Source: Leishmania mexicana MHOM/GT/2001/U1103
Lineage: Eukaryota; Euglenozoa; Kinetoplastea; Trypanosomatida; Trypanosomatidae
Reading direction: 5' to 3'
Length of the DNA: 64,000 nucleotides
Assembly: GCF_000234665.1 (NCBI RefSeq)
Contig: NC_018330.1
Span: 496,001 to 560,000, forward strand
Part shown: piece by piece, positions 51,618-62,849 of the stretch
Position numbering within the stretch: the first letter of the stretch is position 1
Layout: each line of letters starts with the position of its first letter
Translations under genes and position numbers: made by a program
The notes under the pieces: model-generated
What the model was told of the DNA's origin: nothing
What the model saw: only the letters and a program-made list of their open reading frames with translations
Database searches by the model: none

Positions 51618-53260
51618 GGGCGCAGAATATATACCCTGAGCAAGGAACGCGAGAAGAAAAATCTTTGTTTCGTTTTTTTTTCTGTTCGGCGACGTCTGGC
51701 CCCCCTGATAGGCCAGTCTCATGCTTTTAGGTGTTTTGGTTGCCAAGGTGTACTGTGCTTGCGTTTTTTTTTTGTTTTCAGTCTTTGACGGTAGCGAGCT
51801 TTCCGCTTGCTCTGTTGGTTTTCCCAAGGTGTCACACTTACACTTCAGCGGCATCAATGCACTGAGGAGTTTCAGGGAACATGAAGTCGGAGAAAAAGAT
51901 GAGGATTTCCGAAGCCGGGAAGAAAGTGTAAGCACTACAATCAGCCTTTCGTCTCCGGAGCTGTCCTTGTGAGGGCTGCACAGCCAAGATTACTGCTTTT
52001 TCCCTGTGGCCGTTGCGCTTTTTCGGATGCTCTCCGGATACTTATTTCACAGACCTGTTTCTTTACCTTTGTTGCTCGAGTGTCTGTGCTAGCACTGATG
52101 CCCTAACCCGCAATGTCTCAGCTTCGATTGCCGTTGTTCGTTTCTGAGTATCTCTGCTAACGCACGAGCTGATCTTTTTCACGACCCCAATATATATATA
52201 TATATATAATAAAAGGAAATCATCGCTGTGTGGCGGTAAAGGCCGTTAGTCGGTGGCTATTGATTTTTTTTCCCCAGAAGGGCCTCTGCTTGTGAGACGT
52301 GCAAGTAATCATTTTCCGCGTCTTTCATAGGTTTGCGTGCCTGTGTGGAATGCGTACGTGAGGTTTTCATGAGACAACGTGCTTTTGCCTTCCTTCGTCA
52401 CTCCTTTCAGCATTTTCTTTATTTATTTATTTTGCTTGTGATTGGCTGCGCATGGCAGAACAGCGAAAATTCGCTGGCACGACCTTGTTGTTCAACAAAA
52501 AGGCGGAGGCCGACGGCACATCCAGCGCCAAAGCGCTCTTTGTTTACTATTTCTCCTACTCACTAGAAAAGACGAATGCACACGCTTTCTTTTTCTTTCT
52601 TTCTTTCTTCCGCTCCATCATAGAGGAAGTCGACCAGGGCCACCAAATGCGCTGACTCCTGCAGCAACTGCTTGGTGTGCTGAAACGAGCCTCTGGAATG
52701 CGCTGCTTACCAAGTCTTATTTTCCTGCTTTACAAAGCGCAGTAAAAGGCGGCTGACGTGAGCCTTTCTCATCTGGGCTGTACCTTTTTGGGAGAAAATG
52801 TACCCACTAGAGTCCGGCGCGCAGACAAGCAGAACCCAGTGGCGGGGCCTAACGGATTGCCTGCACGCTTCAAACGCCGCTCACTCAGCAAGCTCCATTA
52901 CATCCTCCGCTCATTTCGAGTCTCTATGCTCTCGGAGCCAGCTCCACGACGTCGTCTGCAGAAAAAAAAAACATGACTGTCCCTTTCCCTTGTCGTGACT
53001 CCCGACCAGCAAGGAAAAGCCTGCTACAATCGATTGCCCTATGCTGCAGCAATATCCTTGCGCCTGGATGAAGCAAAGTGCCTCTTCTTTACGGACGCGG
53101 TCATCTCAGATTCTTCCACTCCACCCTGCAAAGCACTTTGGTTTTCCGTATTTTTTTTTCGTTGCATCTCCTTGTTTTCCCTCACACAGCTGCCTTTCCT
53201 CTGTCTACAATAAGCACTCAGACCATTTCTCTCTGAAGACCGCCTTCACTTGCCTCCTCG
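51618..53260. other. AT-richer intergenic spacer before thimet oligopeptidase
   Basis: This 1.6-kb spacer is noticeably lower in GC than the others and poor in TG and C runs, with a TA run at 52190-52208 and a TTTC patch near 52590-52608. A 67-codon frame at 52452-52655 has some protein-like content at its start but no support. The final T-rich tract at 53141-53189 is the splice signal for the next gene. Confidence 0.55.
53141..53189 (+). promoter_or_regulatory. Candidate trans-splice acceptor for thimet oligopeptidase
   Basis: A T-rich tract ends CTCACACAG with the AG at 53188-53189, 72 bases before the ATG at 53261. Confidence 0.6.
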
Positions 53261-55318
53261 ATGGCCGCCACTTCAATCTTTGCAGATATCTCCACAGTCG
53301 GAAAATGCGCCGCACTGTTTCCCAAGACGGTTGCCGCATGCGAGGACCTGGTTAAGGCAGCGAAGCATCGCGCAGAGCAGTCGCTGGGGAAGATCTACGG
53401 CATCGCTCCTCCCAACCGCACCTTCCAAAACACCGCCAAGTCCATTGATATGGCGTCAATTGAACTGGAGGTGTCGGCCAGTCTGCTGTCCGTCATCGCA
53501 AGCGTGTCTCCGAGCAAGGAGGTGCGTGACGAGGCAACCAACCGCGTCGTAGAGCTCGAGACTTTTTCTATCGACAATTTCGAGTCGAACCGCCAGCTGT
53601 ACTCTGCGCTGAAGGAGGTGTGTGCCACGCCGGCGTATGAGGCCGTGTACGCGAGCGGGAAGGCACCGCGTGAATACACGTACTGGATGGAGGAGCAGCT
53701 TGCTGATTACCGCCGCAAGGGTATGGAGCTGCCAGAGGAAGAGTTCCAGAAGGTCGTGCAGCTGCAAAAGGAGCTCGCGTCGCTGTGCACTGTGTTTCAG
53801 CAGAACATCAGCGAAGACAAGACCGAGGTGCATTTCACGGTGGATGCGCTGAAGGGCGTGCCGGAGAGTGTGCTGTCGGCACTGCAGCGCACGGAGGCTG
53901 GTGAGTGCACGGTGAAGATGGACTACCCGACCTACTTCGCCGTAATGAAGAACTGCGAGGTGGCGTCAACGCGTCAGGCGGTGGCGCAAGCCTTCACAAA
54001 TCGCGCGTACCCCGTGAACGACAATGTGCTGAAGGACATCATCGAAAAGCGCCATCAGCTGGCAGTCCTCCTCGGCTACCCATCCTTCGCCCATCTGTAC
54101 ATCTCGGACAAGATGGCGAAGAAGCCGGAGATGGCGCAGGCGTTTGTGGAAAACCTGATCCCGAAGGTGCAGAAGAAGTGGGCGACGGAGGCGGAGCTGC
54201 TCAAGAAGCACCTGCACCCCAGCTGCTCGCTGTCGCCTGCAGGGGAAATCCAGGCTTACGACATCCCTTTCATGATCAACCAGATCAAGAAGACGCTGCT
54301 GAATGTGAGCGAGACAGAGATCCAGGAGTACTTCCCGATGGACGCGACAGTGAAAGCGCTCTTCGACATCTACCAGTCCTTCTTTGATATCACGTTCCTG
54401 CAGGTCGACAACGGGTCGGAGCTGTGGCACAGCGAAGTAAAGACCCTGGAGGTCAAGGACAAGAAGAGCGGCTGTATGCTGGGCTATATCATCCTTGATC
54501 TATTCCCTCGTGAAGGCAAGTACTCGCACGCGTGCTGCCACTCTGTGGTGCCGCCCGTGCTTCTCAAGGAAGATGGAAACGACTTCTCCCCGGCACTGGC
54601 CGTTGTCATTGCGAATTTCCCAGGAGCCACAGCCGACCGGCCGGCGCTGTTCCTCCACGACGACGTCGAAACCTTCTTCCACGAGTTTGGCCACGCTATT
54701 CACTCTCTGATGGGGAGGACGCGTATGGCGACCTTTGCAGGCACGCGTGTGAAGCGTGACTTCGTAGAGCTGCCGTCCCAAATGCTTGAGGAGTGGCTGT
54801 GGGAACCGGAAATTCTGCAGACGATCACGAGCCATTACAAGACGAAGGAGCCGCTGCCACGCGCGTTGATCGACGCCAAGGTGGCATCGAAGAACGCCTT
54901 CAGTGGACGCGACACGCTTCGCCAGCTGCAGTTCGCGACATATTCGCTTCAGATTTTCGGACTGCCATTCTCGACACAGCCGCGCGACAGCCTCAACACT
55001 ACGCAGCTCTTCTACGATTTGGAGCCGCGCGTGATGCCTGGTGTGCAGTACGAGCACAACACGCACTTTGAGAGCGCATTCGGGCACTTGACGGGCTACG
55101 GTGCCGGCTACTACGGGTACATGTGGTCCAAGGTGTTTGCCTTGGACTTGTTCGAGTACATCCGCTCGCACAACGGTCTCCTCGACCCAAAGATGGGCTG
55201 CCGCTACGTGGACTGCATCATCGGTGTCGGCGGCAGCCAGGACCCGAACGACATGCTTGTCAAGTTCCTCGGGCGCGAGCCGAACAATGAGGCATTCCTG
55301 CGCAGCATTGGTGTGTAG
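53261..55318 (+). CDS. TOP: Thimet oligopeptidase (M3 metallopeptidase)
   Basis: A zinc oligopeptidase that cleaves short peptides in the cytosol downstream of the proteasome. The 685-residue length matches mammalian thimet oligopeptidase (about 687). The M3 zinc motif is FFHEFGHAIHSL, with H474, E475 and H478, and the third ligand E503 lies in DFVELPSQMLEEW. The spacing equals H473/H477/E502 of the rat enzyme. The C-terminal half has the family's GAGYYGYMWSKVFALDLFEYI (about 610-630, split here for brevity), which carries the substrate-binding Tyr residues, and the protein ends in the expected short tail. There is no signal peptide or presequence, so it should be cytosolic. The gene stands alone between two near-identical direct repeats, so it is a candidate for copy-number change by recombination. 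Confidence 0.95.
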   Translation: MAATSIFADISTVGKCAALFPKTVAACEDLVKAAKHRAEQSLGKIYGIAPPNRTFQNTAKSIDMASIELEVSASLLSVIASVSPSKEVRDEATNRVVELETFSIDNFESNRQLYSALKEVCATPAYEAVYASGKAPREYTYWMEEQLADYRRKGMELPEEEFQKVVQLQKELASLCTVFQQNISEDKTEVHFTVDALKGVPESVLSALQRTEAGECTVKMDYPTYFAVMKNCEVASTRQAVAQAFTNRAYPVNDNVLKDIIEKRHQLAVLLGYPSFAHLYISDKMAKKPEMAQAFVENLIPKVQKKWATEAELLKKHLHPSCSLSPAGEIQAYDIPFMINQIKKTLLNVSETEIQEYFPMDATVKALFDIYQSFFDITFLQVDNGSELWHSEVKTLEVKDKKSGCMLGYIILDLFPREGKYSHACCHSVVPPVLLKEDGNDFSPALAVVIANFPGATADRPALFLHDDVETFFHEFGHAIHSLMGRTRMATFAGTRVKRDFVELPSQMLEEWLWEPEILQTITSHYKTKEPLPRALIDAKVASKNAFSGRDTLRQLQFATYSLQIFGLPFSTQPRDSLNTTQLFYDLEPRVMPGVQYEHNTHFESAFGHLTGYGAGYYGYMWSKVFALDLFEYIRSHNGLLDPKMGCRYVDCIIGVGGSQDPNDMLVKFLGREPNNEAFLRSIGV

Positions 55319-55947
55319 GATGAGGCGGCGGCACGGTGTTTGCCAAGCGTGAAAGACGGCAGGTGCGTAGGGACACGGTTGGGGCCCCTCCCTTTCACGT
55401 CTTGCAGCTCTGGCTCTCAACTATTCTACAGACGCCACACGTCCTCATACTCATACGTGTACATGTATGTGATTTATTATAGTGGTCCTATCTTTTATGT
55501 GTGTGTATATGGTCTCTATTGTTGGGGAACTCGGCTGGCTATGTAGTGCACGCCGGGTGGTGTGTCTAGGTGCTCACTTCGGTCCCTCTCCTATTATCGC
55601 ATGGCCAAATGCTCTTGAGTCCATCCAGCGTACAGGCACACTCACTTTCACTCTGTGCTTGTGTCCATATATTAGGCGTCTTAGCTACGCTTGAGCATCT
55701 CCCTTAAGCCTTGTTTTCGGTGGTGATGCCGTCCTCGCACTTTCCGAGGAATGAGCTTGCAGGAGACGAGGCAGGGCATGAGTGTACAACTTTTAATTCC
55801 AGCTGCTGCGAGATGCCGCCTTCTGTACTCGACGCTGGCCACGCCCTTTGCTGATGCTCCTCAACGATGCACACTCCATTACGGTGGTTTGAGAGGTTCC
55901 AAAGAAAGTCATTTGATTCGCTTTACTCGCTCGACACCGACACACTC
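55319..55947. other. Spacer between TOP and repeat copy D
   Basis: No gene is seen. Mixed-composition 3' flank of thimet oligopeptidase with no long microsatellite. Confidence 0.65.
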
Positions 55948-56418
55948 GCTGATGAGGGACAACACCTCACCGCGTGGTATCACAGGGGCTAGTAACAGCT
56001 TTCTGGGGAGGCCGAGCAGCCCCCGTCCCAGCCAGCGTCGAGCCACTCCTGGTGGTGACACGGCCAGGGCACCTACGGTGTGGGGAGGTCAGTGCGATGC
56101 GTTGGCACGGATGCCGGCGGTCAATCCCTGGACGGCGTTGCGTCGGTGCGGCCCGCAGCCGTGGCCATGCCTGTGCCATCCATGCGATGGGTGAGGTGCC
56201 AGCGTGGTTCCAGCGCGCCTCACCCGGGCCCCACACTGCCTACTGCTGGGGAGGCTGAGTCGACCCGCGGAGCGGGTGGGCGGGTAGAGTTTTGGGTCAG
56301 GGGCCGTCCACAGATGGCTGGGCCGGCGCACTGCTGTGATGCGTGTCAACGGCTGCGTTGCACCACGCGATGGGTGCCTGTGACAGACCCGGTAGAGTGG
56401 AGCCTAGCGCACGTTGTA
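55948..56418 (+). mobile_element. SIDER-like retroposon, copy D (direct repeat, right of TOP)
   Basis: The 471-bp partner of copy C at 51147-51617, in the same orientation and of equal length with about three visible single-base differences. The distance between equivalent points is 4801 bp, and this unit contains the whole thimet oligopeptidase gene. The element lies in the probable 3' region of that gene, where Leishmania SIDERs can influence mRNA stability. Confidence 0.65.
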
Positions 56419-56734
56419 CGGCGTAGGAATGGGTACGTGGCAAGGCAACGAACAGGAGAACCATGCACTCTTTCTGCGCCAGGTTTTTTTGTGACGCCGT
56501 TGCCACACCATCTCCTCTGTCCCCTCCTTCTCCACGCACCCCTGCCCTGATCGTGCGTCTGCACAGTAACCGATTGCACACGGAACCTCCTCTCTCCTCT
56601 CTTCCTCGTAGTGCCGCTTTGATCAGCTGGCCATTTGTCGGCCCGCTGTGCACCGTGATGATTGCGTGTGGAGAGGGCCGAAAGCACCCCCTGTCGCTGG
56701 CGCACCACATACTGGCGCGTAGTGACCGTTGACC
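56419..56734 (+). promoter_or_regulatory. Spacer with trans-splice acceptor for the 56735 gene
   Basis: The spacer holds a strong CT tract at 56588-56609 ending with the AG at 56610-56611, which leaves a 5' UTR of about 123 bases. Nothing else is recognised. Confidence 0.55.
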
Positions 56735-58498
56735 ATGGAGTTCTCGTCCTCTTCCTCCTCGGATGCGGGGCTGGAAGAAGAGCTGCATCGGAACTTCCAC
56801 CGTGAGCGAAGAGAACAACGTGGTATTGTCCGAGCATCTTCGTCGGCCACCCGCTGCGAAACCATGCGCTTCACGATGCCTGATGGCCGATCGATCGAGG
56901 TTCGCAAAGGTGCCATCTATATTCCCTCGCGTGACATGTACGTTCATGTGCTGCAGGCGCGCTGCTCCCCGGAGAGGTGGTTTGGTGACGGTCGTGTGCC
57001 CCTTCGGCGACGCCGTCCACTACCGGCAGATATGGTGGTCTTACAACGAGTAACGGAGGCGGCAGCAGCAGCAGCTGGTAGTGGTGTCACTGCCGCTCGT
57101 CCGCCCGTCAACGTGAGGCTGTCGGAAGCGACCGATAACGACTTTTTCGTCTTCAAGGAAGTGTTGCCTCAGAAAGCTGAAGAAAATGCTGGCGAAGTCG
57201 CCACCCCTCTGGTAAAGATCACCTCCTTTACAGCACAGGGACGCCAGAACAGCTGGCATGATCCTCTGATTGACACGCGCTTTCAACGCATGGCGTTCCT
57301 GTCTCGCTGGTGCTTCTCCATGGCTCACCCGCGATTGCTGAGAGAGGCTCGGTACGACACATGGGACGCGGTTGAGCTTGTCCCTCCACTTCACGTGGAC
57401 GACGTGTGCTGCTACGATGATTCGCTGGGCATCCTGTGGAGCCTAAGTGGGCGGGATGGGCGCTTGTGGTACTTGCGATACGACAACAGTGCTACCACTA
57501 CTACTCGCGGTGCCGCTCTCATGTCGGTATGTGTTACCACAATCGATGCGGCCACTGCGCAGCGGTGTGTCGGGATGTACTGTCAGCATGAACGGTCTTC
57601 GTCGTACGGCACAGCTGTCGACGATGACGAGGCAACAAGCGGGTGCGTGTGTTGTCTGCTCGTGGTCACCACCTCCCACGCTCTTAACATACGCCTCGTG
57701 TACACCTGGAGCAACAGGTTCACGGTAGAGCACCCGTTGTCGACACTGAAGCTGGAATCGGTGCTCCCCAGGGCCTTGCAACTGTCGAGTGTAACGTGCT
57801 GCTGCCCCGGGAATGCGGAAAAGCCGCCTGATGTACCGCTGTCCTCCGCCAACGACACTTCCTTTTGTGTCGGCGCCGGGCGAAGTGTGTTTGCGTTCAT
57901 CTGGCGTCATGGTCAGTGGGACAGAGTACGCCTCGCCACGTTTGCGGCGACTGATGTAACGGCTTTGGCTCTCCACGGCGCGCTTGGCCATCCCTCGTTG
58001 CCTGTCGCCGTCGTTGCTGGCATGCGCAACGGAACGATTCAAGTCGTTACCGCAGAGGGGCGGATGCGAAACAAGGCCACCTTCAACCCCACACCTCGAC
58101 ACAATGGATCTGATATTACCTCTATGTACGCGGTACAAGGTCTTGCCTACGGGATCGTCTCTGTTGCTCGCGATGGCGGGGCGAAGCTCTGGGATCTGCG
58201 TCGCCTCGGGTCTGACAAAGACCCGGTGTGCACCTTGCTCACCTCGCGCCTCGGTGGTGGTCAGTCAGGGGCGTGTAGTACGGCCATGGCCGGGCACCTG
58301 CTGGCCGTCTCCTCTGTCTCCACGGGGCTTGTATGCGTGGACGCTCAAACAGGCACCCGGCTGTTTCACACGACACAAAAGCTGTCCCCAGCAACCCGCA
58401 TCGCATTCGGGTCTCTCAGCAACGTCGACGGCAACGATGGCTTTGAGCTCTACACCTTCACCCCCTACTACACACAGCGCTTTCACCTTCACCTATGA
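56735..58498 (+). CDS. Hypothetical WD-repeat-like protein (587 aa)
   Basis: No specific family is recognised. The 587-residue product starts with a Ser/Glu-rich acidic stretch, then mixed sequence. The second half reads like a beta-propeller: segments such as SVARDGGAKLWDLR (near 475-490), VAVVAGMRNGTIQVVTAEG and LLAVSSVSTGLVCVDAQTGT have WD40-like strand patterns. The number of blades is not countable by eye. No transmembrane segment or signal peptide is seen. The first in-frame ATG is 56735; a TTG at 56729 is also in frame. It is followed closely by another WD-type gene, but the two do not look like duplicates. Confidence 0.75.
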   Translation: MEFSSSSSSDAGLEEELHRNFHRERREQRGIVRASSSATRCETMRFTMPDGRSIEVRKGAIYIPSRDMYVHVLQARCSPERWFGDGRVPLRRRRPLPADMVVLQRVTEAAAAAAGSGVTAARPPVNVRLSEATDNDFFVFKEVLPQKAEENAGEVATPLVKITSFTAQGRQNSWHDPLIDTRFQRMAFLSRWCFSMAHPRLLREARYDTWDAVELVPPLHVDDVCCYDDSLGILWSLSGRDGRLWYLRYDNSATTTTRGAALMSVCVTTIDAATAQRCVGMYCQHERSSSYGTAVDDDEATSGCVCCLLVVTTSHALNIRLVYTWSNRFTVEHPLSTLKLESVLPRALQLSSVTCCCPGNAEKPPDVPLSSANDTSFCVGAGRSVFAFIWRHGQWDRVRLATFAATDVTALALHGALGHPSLPVAVVAGMRNGTIQVVTAEGRMRNKATFNPTPRHNGSDITSMYAVQGLAYGIVSVARDGGAKLWDLRRLGSDKDPVCTLLTSRLGGGQSGACSTAMAGHLLAVSSVSTGLVCVDAQTGTRLFHTTQKLSPATRIAFGSLSNVDGNDGFELYTFTPYYTQRFHLHL

Positions 58499-59488
58499 GA
58501 GAGGGGGTGGGTATGTGAGTGTGTGTGTGTGAGGGAAAGTAGGCCGACGGCAACAACGCAGACACGGCTCGTGATGACTCGTGCCGTTCTCTTTTTCATT
58601 TCCGCTGCTACAGCCTACCACAAGGGGGACTACGTGTGCCTAAAGGTCCTGTCCCCAATTCGAGCACACTCACGCACACACACCAGAGACAAGGAAACAT
58701 TCACTTACAGAGAAGGATAGTCAAGTGGACAAACTGCTCTACTGCAGAGGAGGAACCCACGCTTACATCAACACAACGGCTGGCGTGACGATGATGATCA
58801 CGCTGCTACTCTTGCCTGTCGCCGTTGATGTAGAGTTGATAGCCTCTTCCCCCCTCTACCTTCGCCCTTTGAAGATGTGCTTCGAGGCGCCCCCTCTTCG
58901 CCTCCCCTCCTCGCACACGCACAAACCCAAGCGCGCACAGCATGTACGCTCTTGTAGTTCTGCTGCTTCCTGGCATGCGCACCCCTCCCACTTCCATCTG
59001 CCCCACTCCCCTTTTCCTTCTCTCCGTGCCGCTTTCTATTATCGCTTCTCTTTTCATTGACGCGTGCGTGCGTGCCCCTCCACCGGTGATGTCACACACA
59101 CACACATACATGTATATATATATATTCATTCTTCCCCCTTTTCGGGTGTGGGGGGCTTGTTTGAGCATATCGCAGCAGCACAGTAGCAATGGGAGTCTGT
59201 TTAGTCGTTCGATTGTCGTTGCTGACGCCGTGTCAACGACGTCGAAGAGCTCGACTCTCACAACACTGTCAACACCTGTACTCAAGCAAACACCACGTGC
59301 TTCCTTTGAAGATGCGCGGTCGTCCTTTAACTGTGATGAACCGTTTTCTGACTCCGACTGCCAGGTCTGGTCAGACCTGCAGCAGCGGAATAAACAATCC
59401 GAGCAGGACAGAATAGATGGTGTGCCATGCGCGCAGAGATCCCCCCTCATCGCTATTCTTTCACCGCATTAGTCTTGAGCGACTCCCC
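58499..59488. other. Intergenic region with ambiguous upstream coding signal
   Basis: The first ~650 bases are ordinary spacer with a CA/TA patch near 59095-59126. From about 59167 to 59472 one + frame encodes Ser/Asp-rich, protein-like sequence that ends just before the next gene, in a different phase from it. Two further ATGs in the downstream gene's phase, at 59189 and 59417, are separated by a TAG at 59414-59416. This may be leader sequence or a remnant of a longer N terminus. Confidence 0.45.
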
Positions 59489-60932
59489 ATGTCTGCAGAG
59501 GTGACATCTGCAGCGGGAGCGGCAGGAAACAGGTTTCGCATTGGGGCCAGAAGACGACGGCTGAGCAGGATCTTGAGCGATGTCTACTCGCAGCTCAACA
59601 ACGTCACGCCTCGCCACGAATGCAAAGCCAATGAGGACTATCTCAAGCGCATCTTTGCTATAGTCAACTCAGAGGGCAGAAGAAAAGTGTCGACCATTCA
59701 GCTATTGACCATGCGCTTCAACGATGCGAGCCGCACCTCTACCGCGATGATGATGGCCGCAGCCGATCACGGCAAGGACGGTTACCTTACGGAAAGCGAG
59801 TTCGTCTCCTCCTTGGTTCACGTAGAAAGTGGGGCAGACCTCTTGCAGGTGGATTGTAATAAGTCAAAGCTGCCCAAGTTGAGCTCCAGCAGCGAGAACG
59901 ACGACGCCGTTCTTGACTCCCTCGCTGGTCACTCCACTCAGGAAAAATCACAGAACGACGCTCATCTCCTGAAGACCCTCGGCAATATTCGTATGCGTGG
60001 CGTCGAGGTAACGAGCCTGTGTAGCCAGTCGAGCAGGTCCAAGTGCATCGCTACCTCACCCGATGGCAACCTGTACGCTGTGGCGCACCGATACGACAAT
60101 GTCGCGCATGTGTACATGATCAGCAACGGCGCCGAGGTGTGTCGGCTTGCGGGTCACCAAGGGTCGCTGCTAGGCATTCTCCTCTCCCGATCGAAAGCAC
60201 ATTGTGACGGCAGCGCGCGACAACTTCATGGTCTTCCGGGATCACACGATCGGACTGGTGTGCCGCTTCTCCGAGCACCCGGGAATCGTCACGGCAGTTG
60301 CGGTGAGCCTCAAGGGCAAGTTTGTCTTCAGCGGGTCTCAGGATAACCTTGTTCGGAAATTCACGGCCTCCAAAGCCAAGATGCGCGGCGTGTTGCCAGA
60401 CATCCCGTGTGAAACCCATGGCGTCATTGTAGCGCTCGCGACGCAGAGCACCAAGAACGACTTCATTGCCTTCTCACGTAGTTGCAGCCAGTGCGCTTAC
60501 ATCCCCAATGCCTACGATCTGCAACCCATTGGACAGCTTAGTGGGCATAATTCACTGGTGTGGAAAGCCTCCCTCAACGCGGACGACAGCCTGCTATTCA
60601 CATGCTGTGAGCGGAAGATCATTGTGTGGGATGGGACGTACTTCTCTTCCGTCAGAGTATCCATTAGTTCCGCGGTCTCGACGCCAGGGTCGTCTGCGGA
60701 TGACGTCCTGTGGACAACGGCTGTGTTCGCGTCACGAGAGCACTGTGGCTTACTTTTCTGTTCCAAATCACTTGGACAGATGCATGTGCTGAACGGCGAT
60801 GCTGCGTACACGAAGGAAAGCATCATTGATATCCAGATGCACTCCAGAGTGGGCACGGCGTCACTCTTCGCAGGCGACACAATGGTGTGTGGAGACGAGT
60901 ACGACAACGTATACCGCGTTCGTATAACTTAA
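59489..60932 (+). pseudogene. EF-hand and WD40 protein gene interrupted by a frameshift
   Basis: The first part, from the ATG at 59489 (or 59417), encodes a basic N terminus and an EF-hand-like loop at residues 93-104 (DHGKDGYLTESE; position 3 is Gly, not Asp or Asn). A WD-type start follows (CIATSPDGNLYAVAHRYDN, VCRLAGHQGSLLGI). Near 60176-60190 the protein-like content jumps to the +1 frame, where SSPDRKHIVTAARDN and further WD repeats (VFSGSQDNLVRKF, IGQLSGHNSLVW) continue to a stop at 60932. The original frame instead runs out of phase to a stop at 60346. One inserted base or two lost bases would explain it. It could be a sequencing error or a true pseudogene; absence of other damage favours error or very recent loss. 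Confidence 0.75.
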
Positions 60933-62849
60933 ACACATGCGGCGTTAGGGTGTGACGAAAGGAAATGATATCACTTTTCTCGTACACTCCCACGCACACA
61001 TTTCGTCCGTTTCTTTTGTTGTTTGCAACCCTTGTCTTTCCACCTGAGCATAGGGGCCGACATGCACACCGCCGCGTGCACACGCACACACGAGCACGAA
61101 CGCGCACACCTTCACTGTCGCATGCGGGGCAGACATAAGAGAGCAAGCAATCGATCTACTTGGTGCAGAACCGTAGTATGCCTGTTTATCTTTTCTTTGT
61201 TGTTTCTTTCGCTTGGGTAATGCAGGATGTTGTATCTCTTGATGTTTGTGTGCCTCTCTCCCTCCCCCCTCCCCCTCCATCTCCCTGTAAGCCCGTCAGA
61301 TTTTTTTTATTGGGGGGAGGGGGTTCTCTCTTTTTTTTCGGCATGTGTGTCATCGCCACTGTCATTGCGGTCGAAGGACTACCTGTACATTTGTGTGCGC
61401 TGCTTTCCCTCGACCTCTTGTTTCCCTAACCCCTCCCCTCTCCCCTCTGTGAATGTGTGTGTGTGAGGGGGGGGGAATCCCCTCTTTAATTTACCCCTCA
61501 AGCATGTGTCTTACTGACCTGTGTGGGGGCGTGTGTGTTCCCGTCTTTTGTTTTTTTTCCTTCAGCTCACACCACCACCAAACCGCCTTTTCTCGTTCTC
61601 CGTACACCCTGCCGCTGTGGTATCCCTTTTTCCTTTTTTGTGTGTGGGGGAGGGGGGGGGGCATTCTTTTATATTTTTATTATTATTACTCTTTCTATTA
61701 CACAATGGCCTCCCGCTGCGTGGACTGGCTACCAACTCGCTCATTGTCAGTCGAATGCGGTACTCCCTCTCTCCCTCTCCCCCCCCCCACGCACACACAA
61801 CACATCAATCTGGTCTGGCAGGTTGAATGACGGACTCGATGTGTGTTTTGGTGCCTCATCGTTTATTCCTTTTGTTCTCCGGTTCCTTCGTGGAACAGCA
61901 TCGCGGAGAGGGATCGGGGAGGCGAGAGAGGCACACACGCATACACACATACGTGCAACGGTGTAGACGTACGACACCCAAACGCAAGTGAAAACGAACG
62001 AGAAGTACGATTCCCGGGTATCTTCCAAAGAATACATGGGCGTGAGGAGGGGCGGATAGAGGTGTGCACTTCCTTGGTGGTGTGTCTGCAATGTGTCAGC
62101 AGATAACTTGCCTAGTACAGAGCCTCCTGACCTCCCTTCCCCACCTCCGTGTTCCTTACACGGTGTTATGACTGCATGTTGCGCAGTGGTGAAGATGCTC
62201 GTGGGGACGGTGTTCTGCTACGAGCGGCAACTCTCCTGCTGTGTGCGCACCATCTCCCTCCTTGTTGTGGTTGGTAAGTTGCCCCGACTCGCGTCTTCGA
62301 GTTGGTCACTCACTCTCCATCTCTCCGTTGCTTTCTGCATCCTCCTTCCCTCCCCTCCCCCGCCCACACATCACCATCCAGCGCTACATGCGTGTAATTT
62401 GGAGGGCAAAGGGGCCGAAAGTGAGGGGAAGAAGGAGAGAGAGCGCGATTCGCCGGGCGCGTGGACGCATCGGTGTACCGCCCACGACCTCTTTTACCTG
62501 CTATTCTTCAAAGCGAAAACCCCCACCTGCGGACGAATTTCGCCAATCAAAAAAAAGTTTGGCCTCTCTCACACTCCGTGTCTGTGTGCCAAGCGACTGT
62601 TCCTTCCCTCTTCACTTCGTTCCCACGGTTCCACCGCTGATGTAACGGGTGAGCCGAGGCCGAATAATAGAAAGAAAAGTCACGTCGTTCGCATTCGTCG
62701 CGCTCCCTCTTCCTCTGTATGTCTACATGGTCCTCTTCGCGTCAGCCAGCCAAATATTCGCCGATTCTCTTCACTTTTTTTTTCTGTCTTTTGCCTTCAT
62801 AGATTTCACGAATGGAACAATCTGGTAGGAGGAGGCCGAATCGTCTGCA
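60933..62849. other. Intergenic spacer
   Basis: No gene is supported. Contents are a CA-rich patch near 61080-61100, T, C and G homopolymer runs near 61255-61345 and 61465-61480, and a TTA/ATT-rich segment near 61668-61690. The 285-codon frame at 62093-62950 is mixed low complexity and overlaps the next gene in another phase. Confidence 0.6.
62761..62802 (+). promoter_or_regulatory. Candidate trans-splice acceptor for the 62850 gene
   Basis: A T/C tract including a T9 run ends CATAG with the AG at 62801-62802, 47 bases before the ATG at 62850. Confidence 0.6.
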
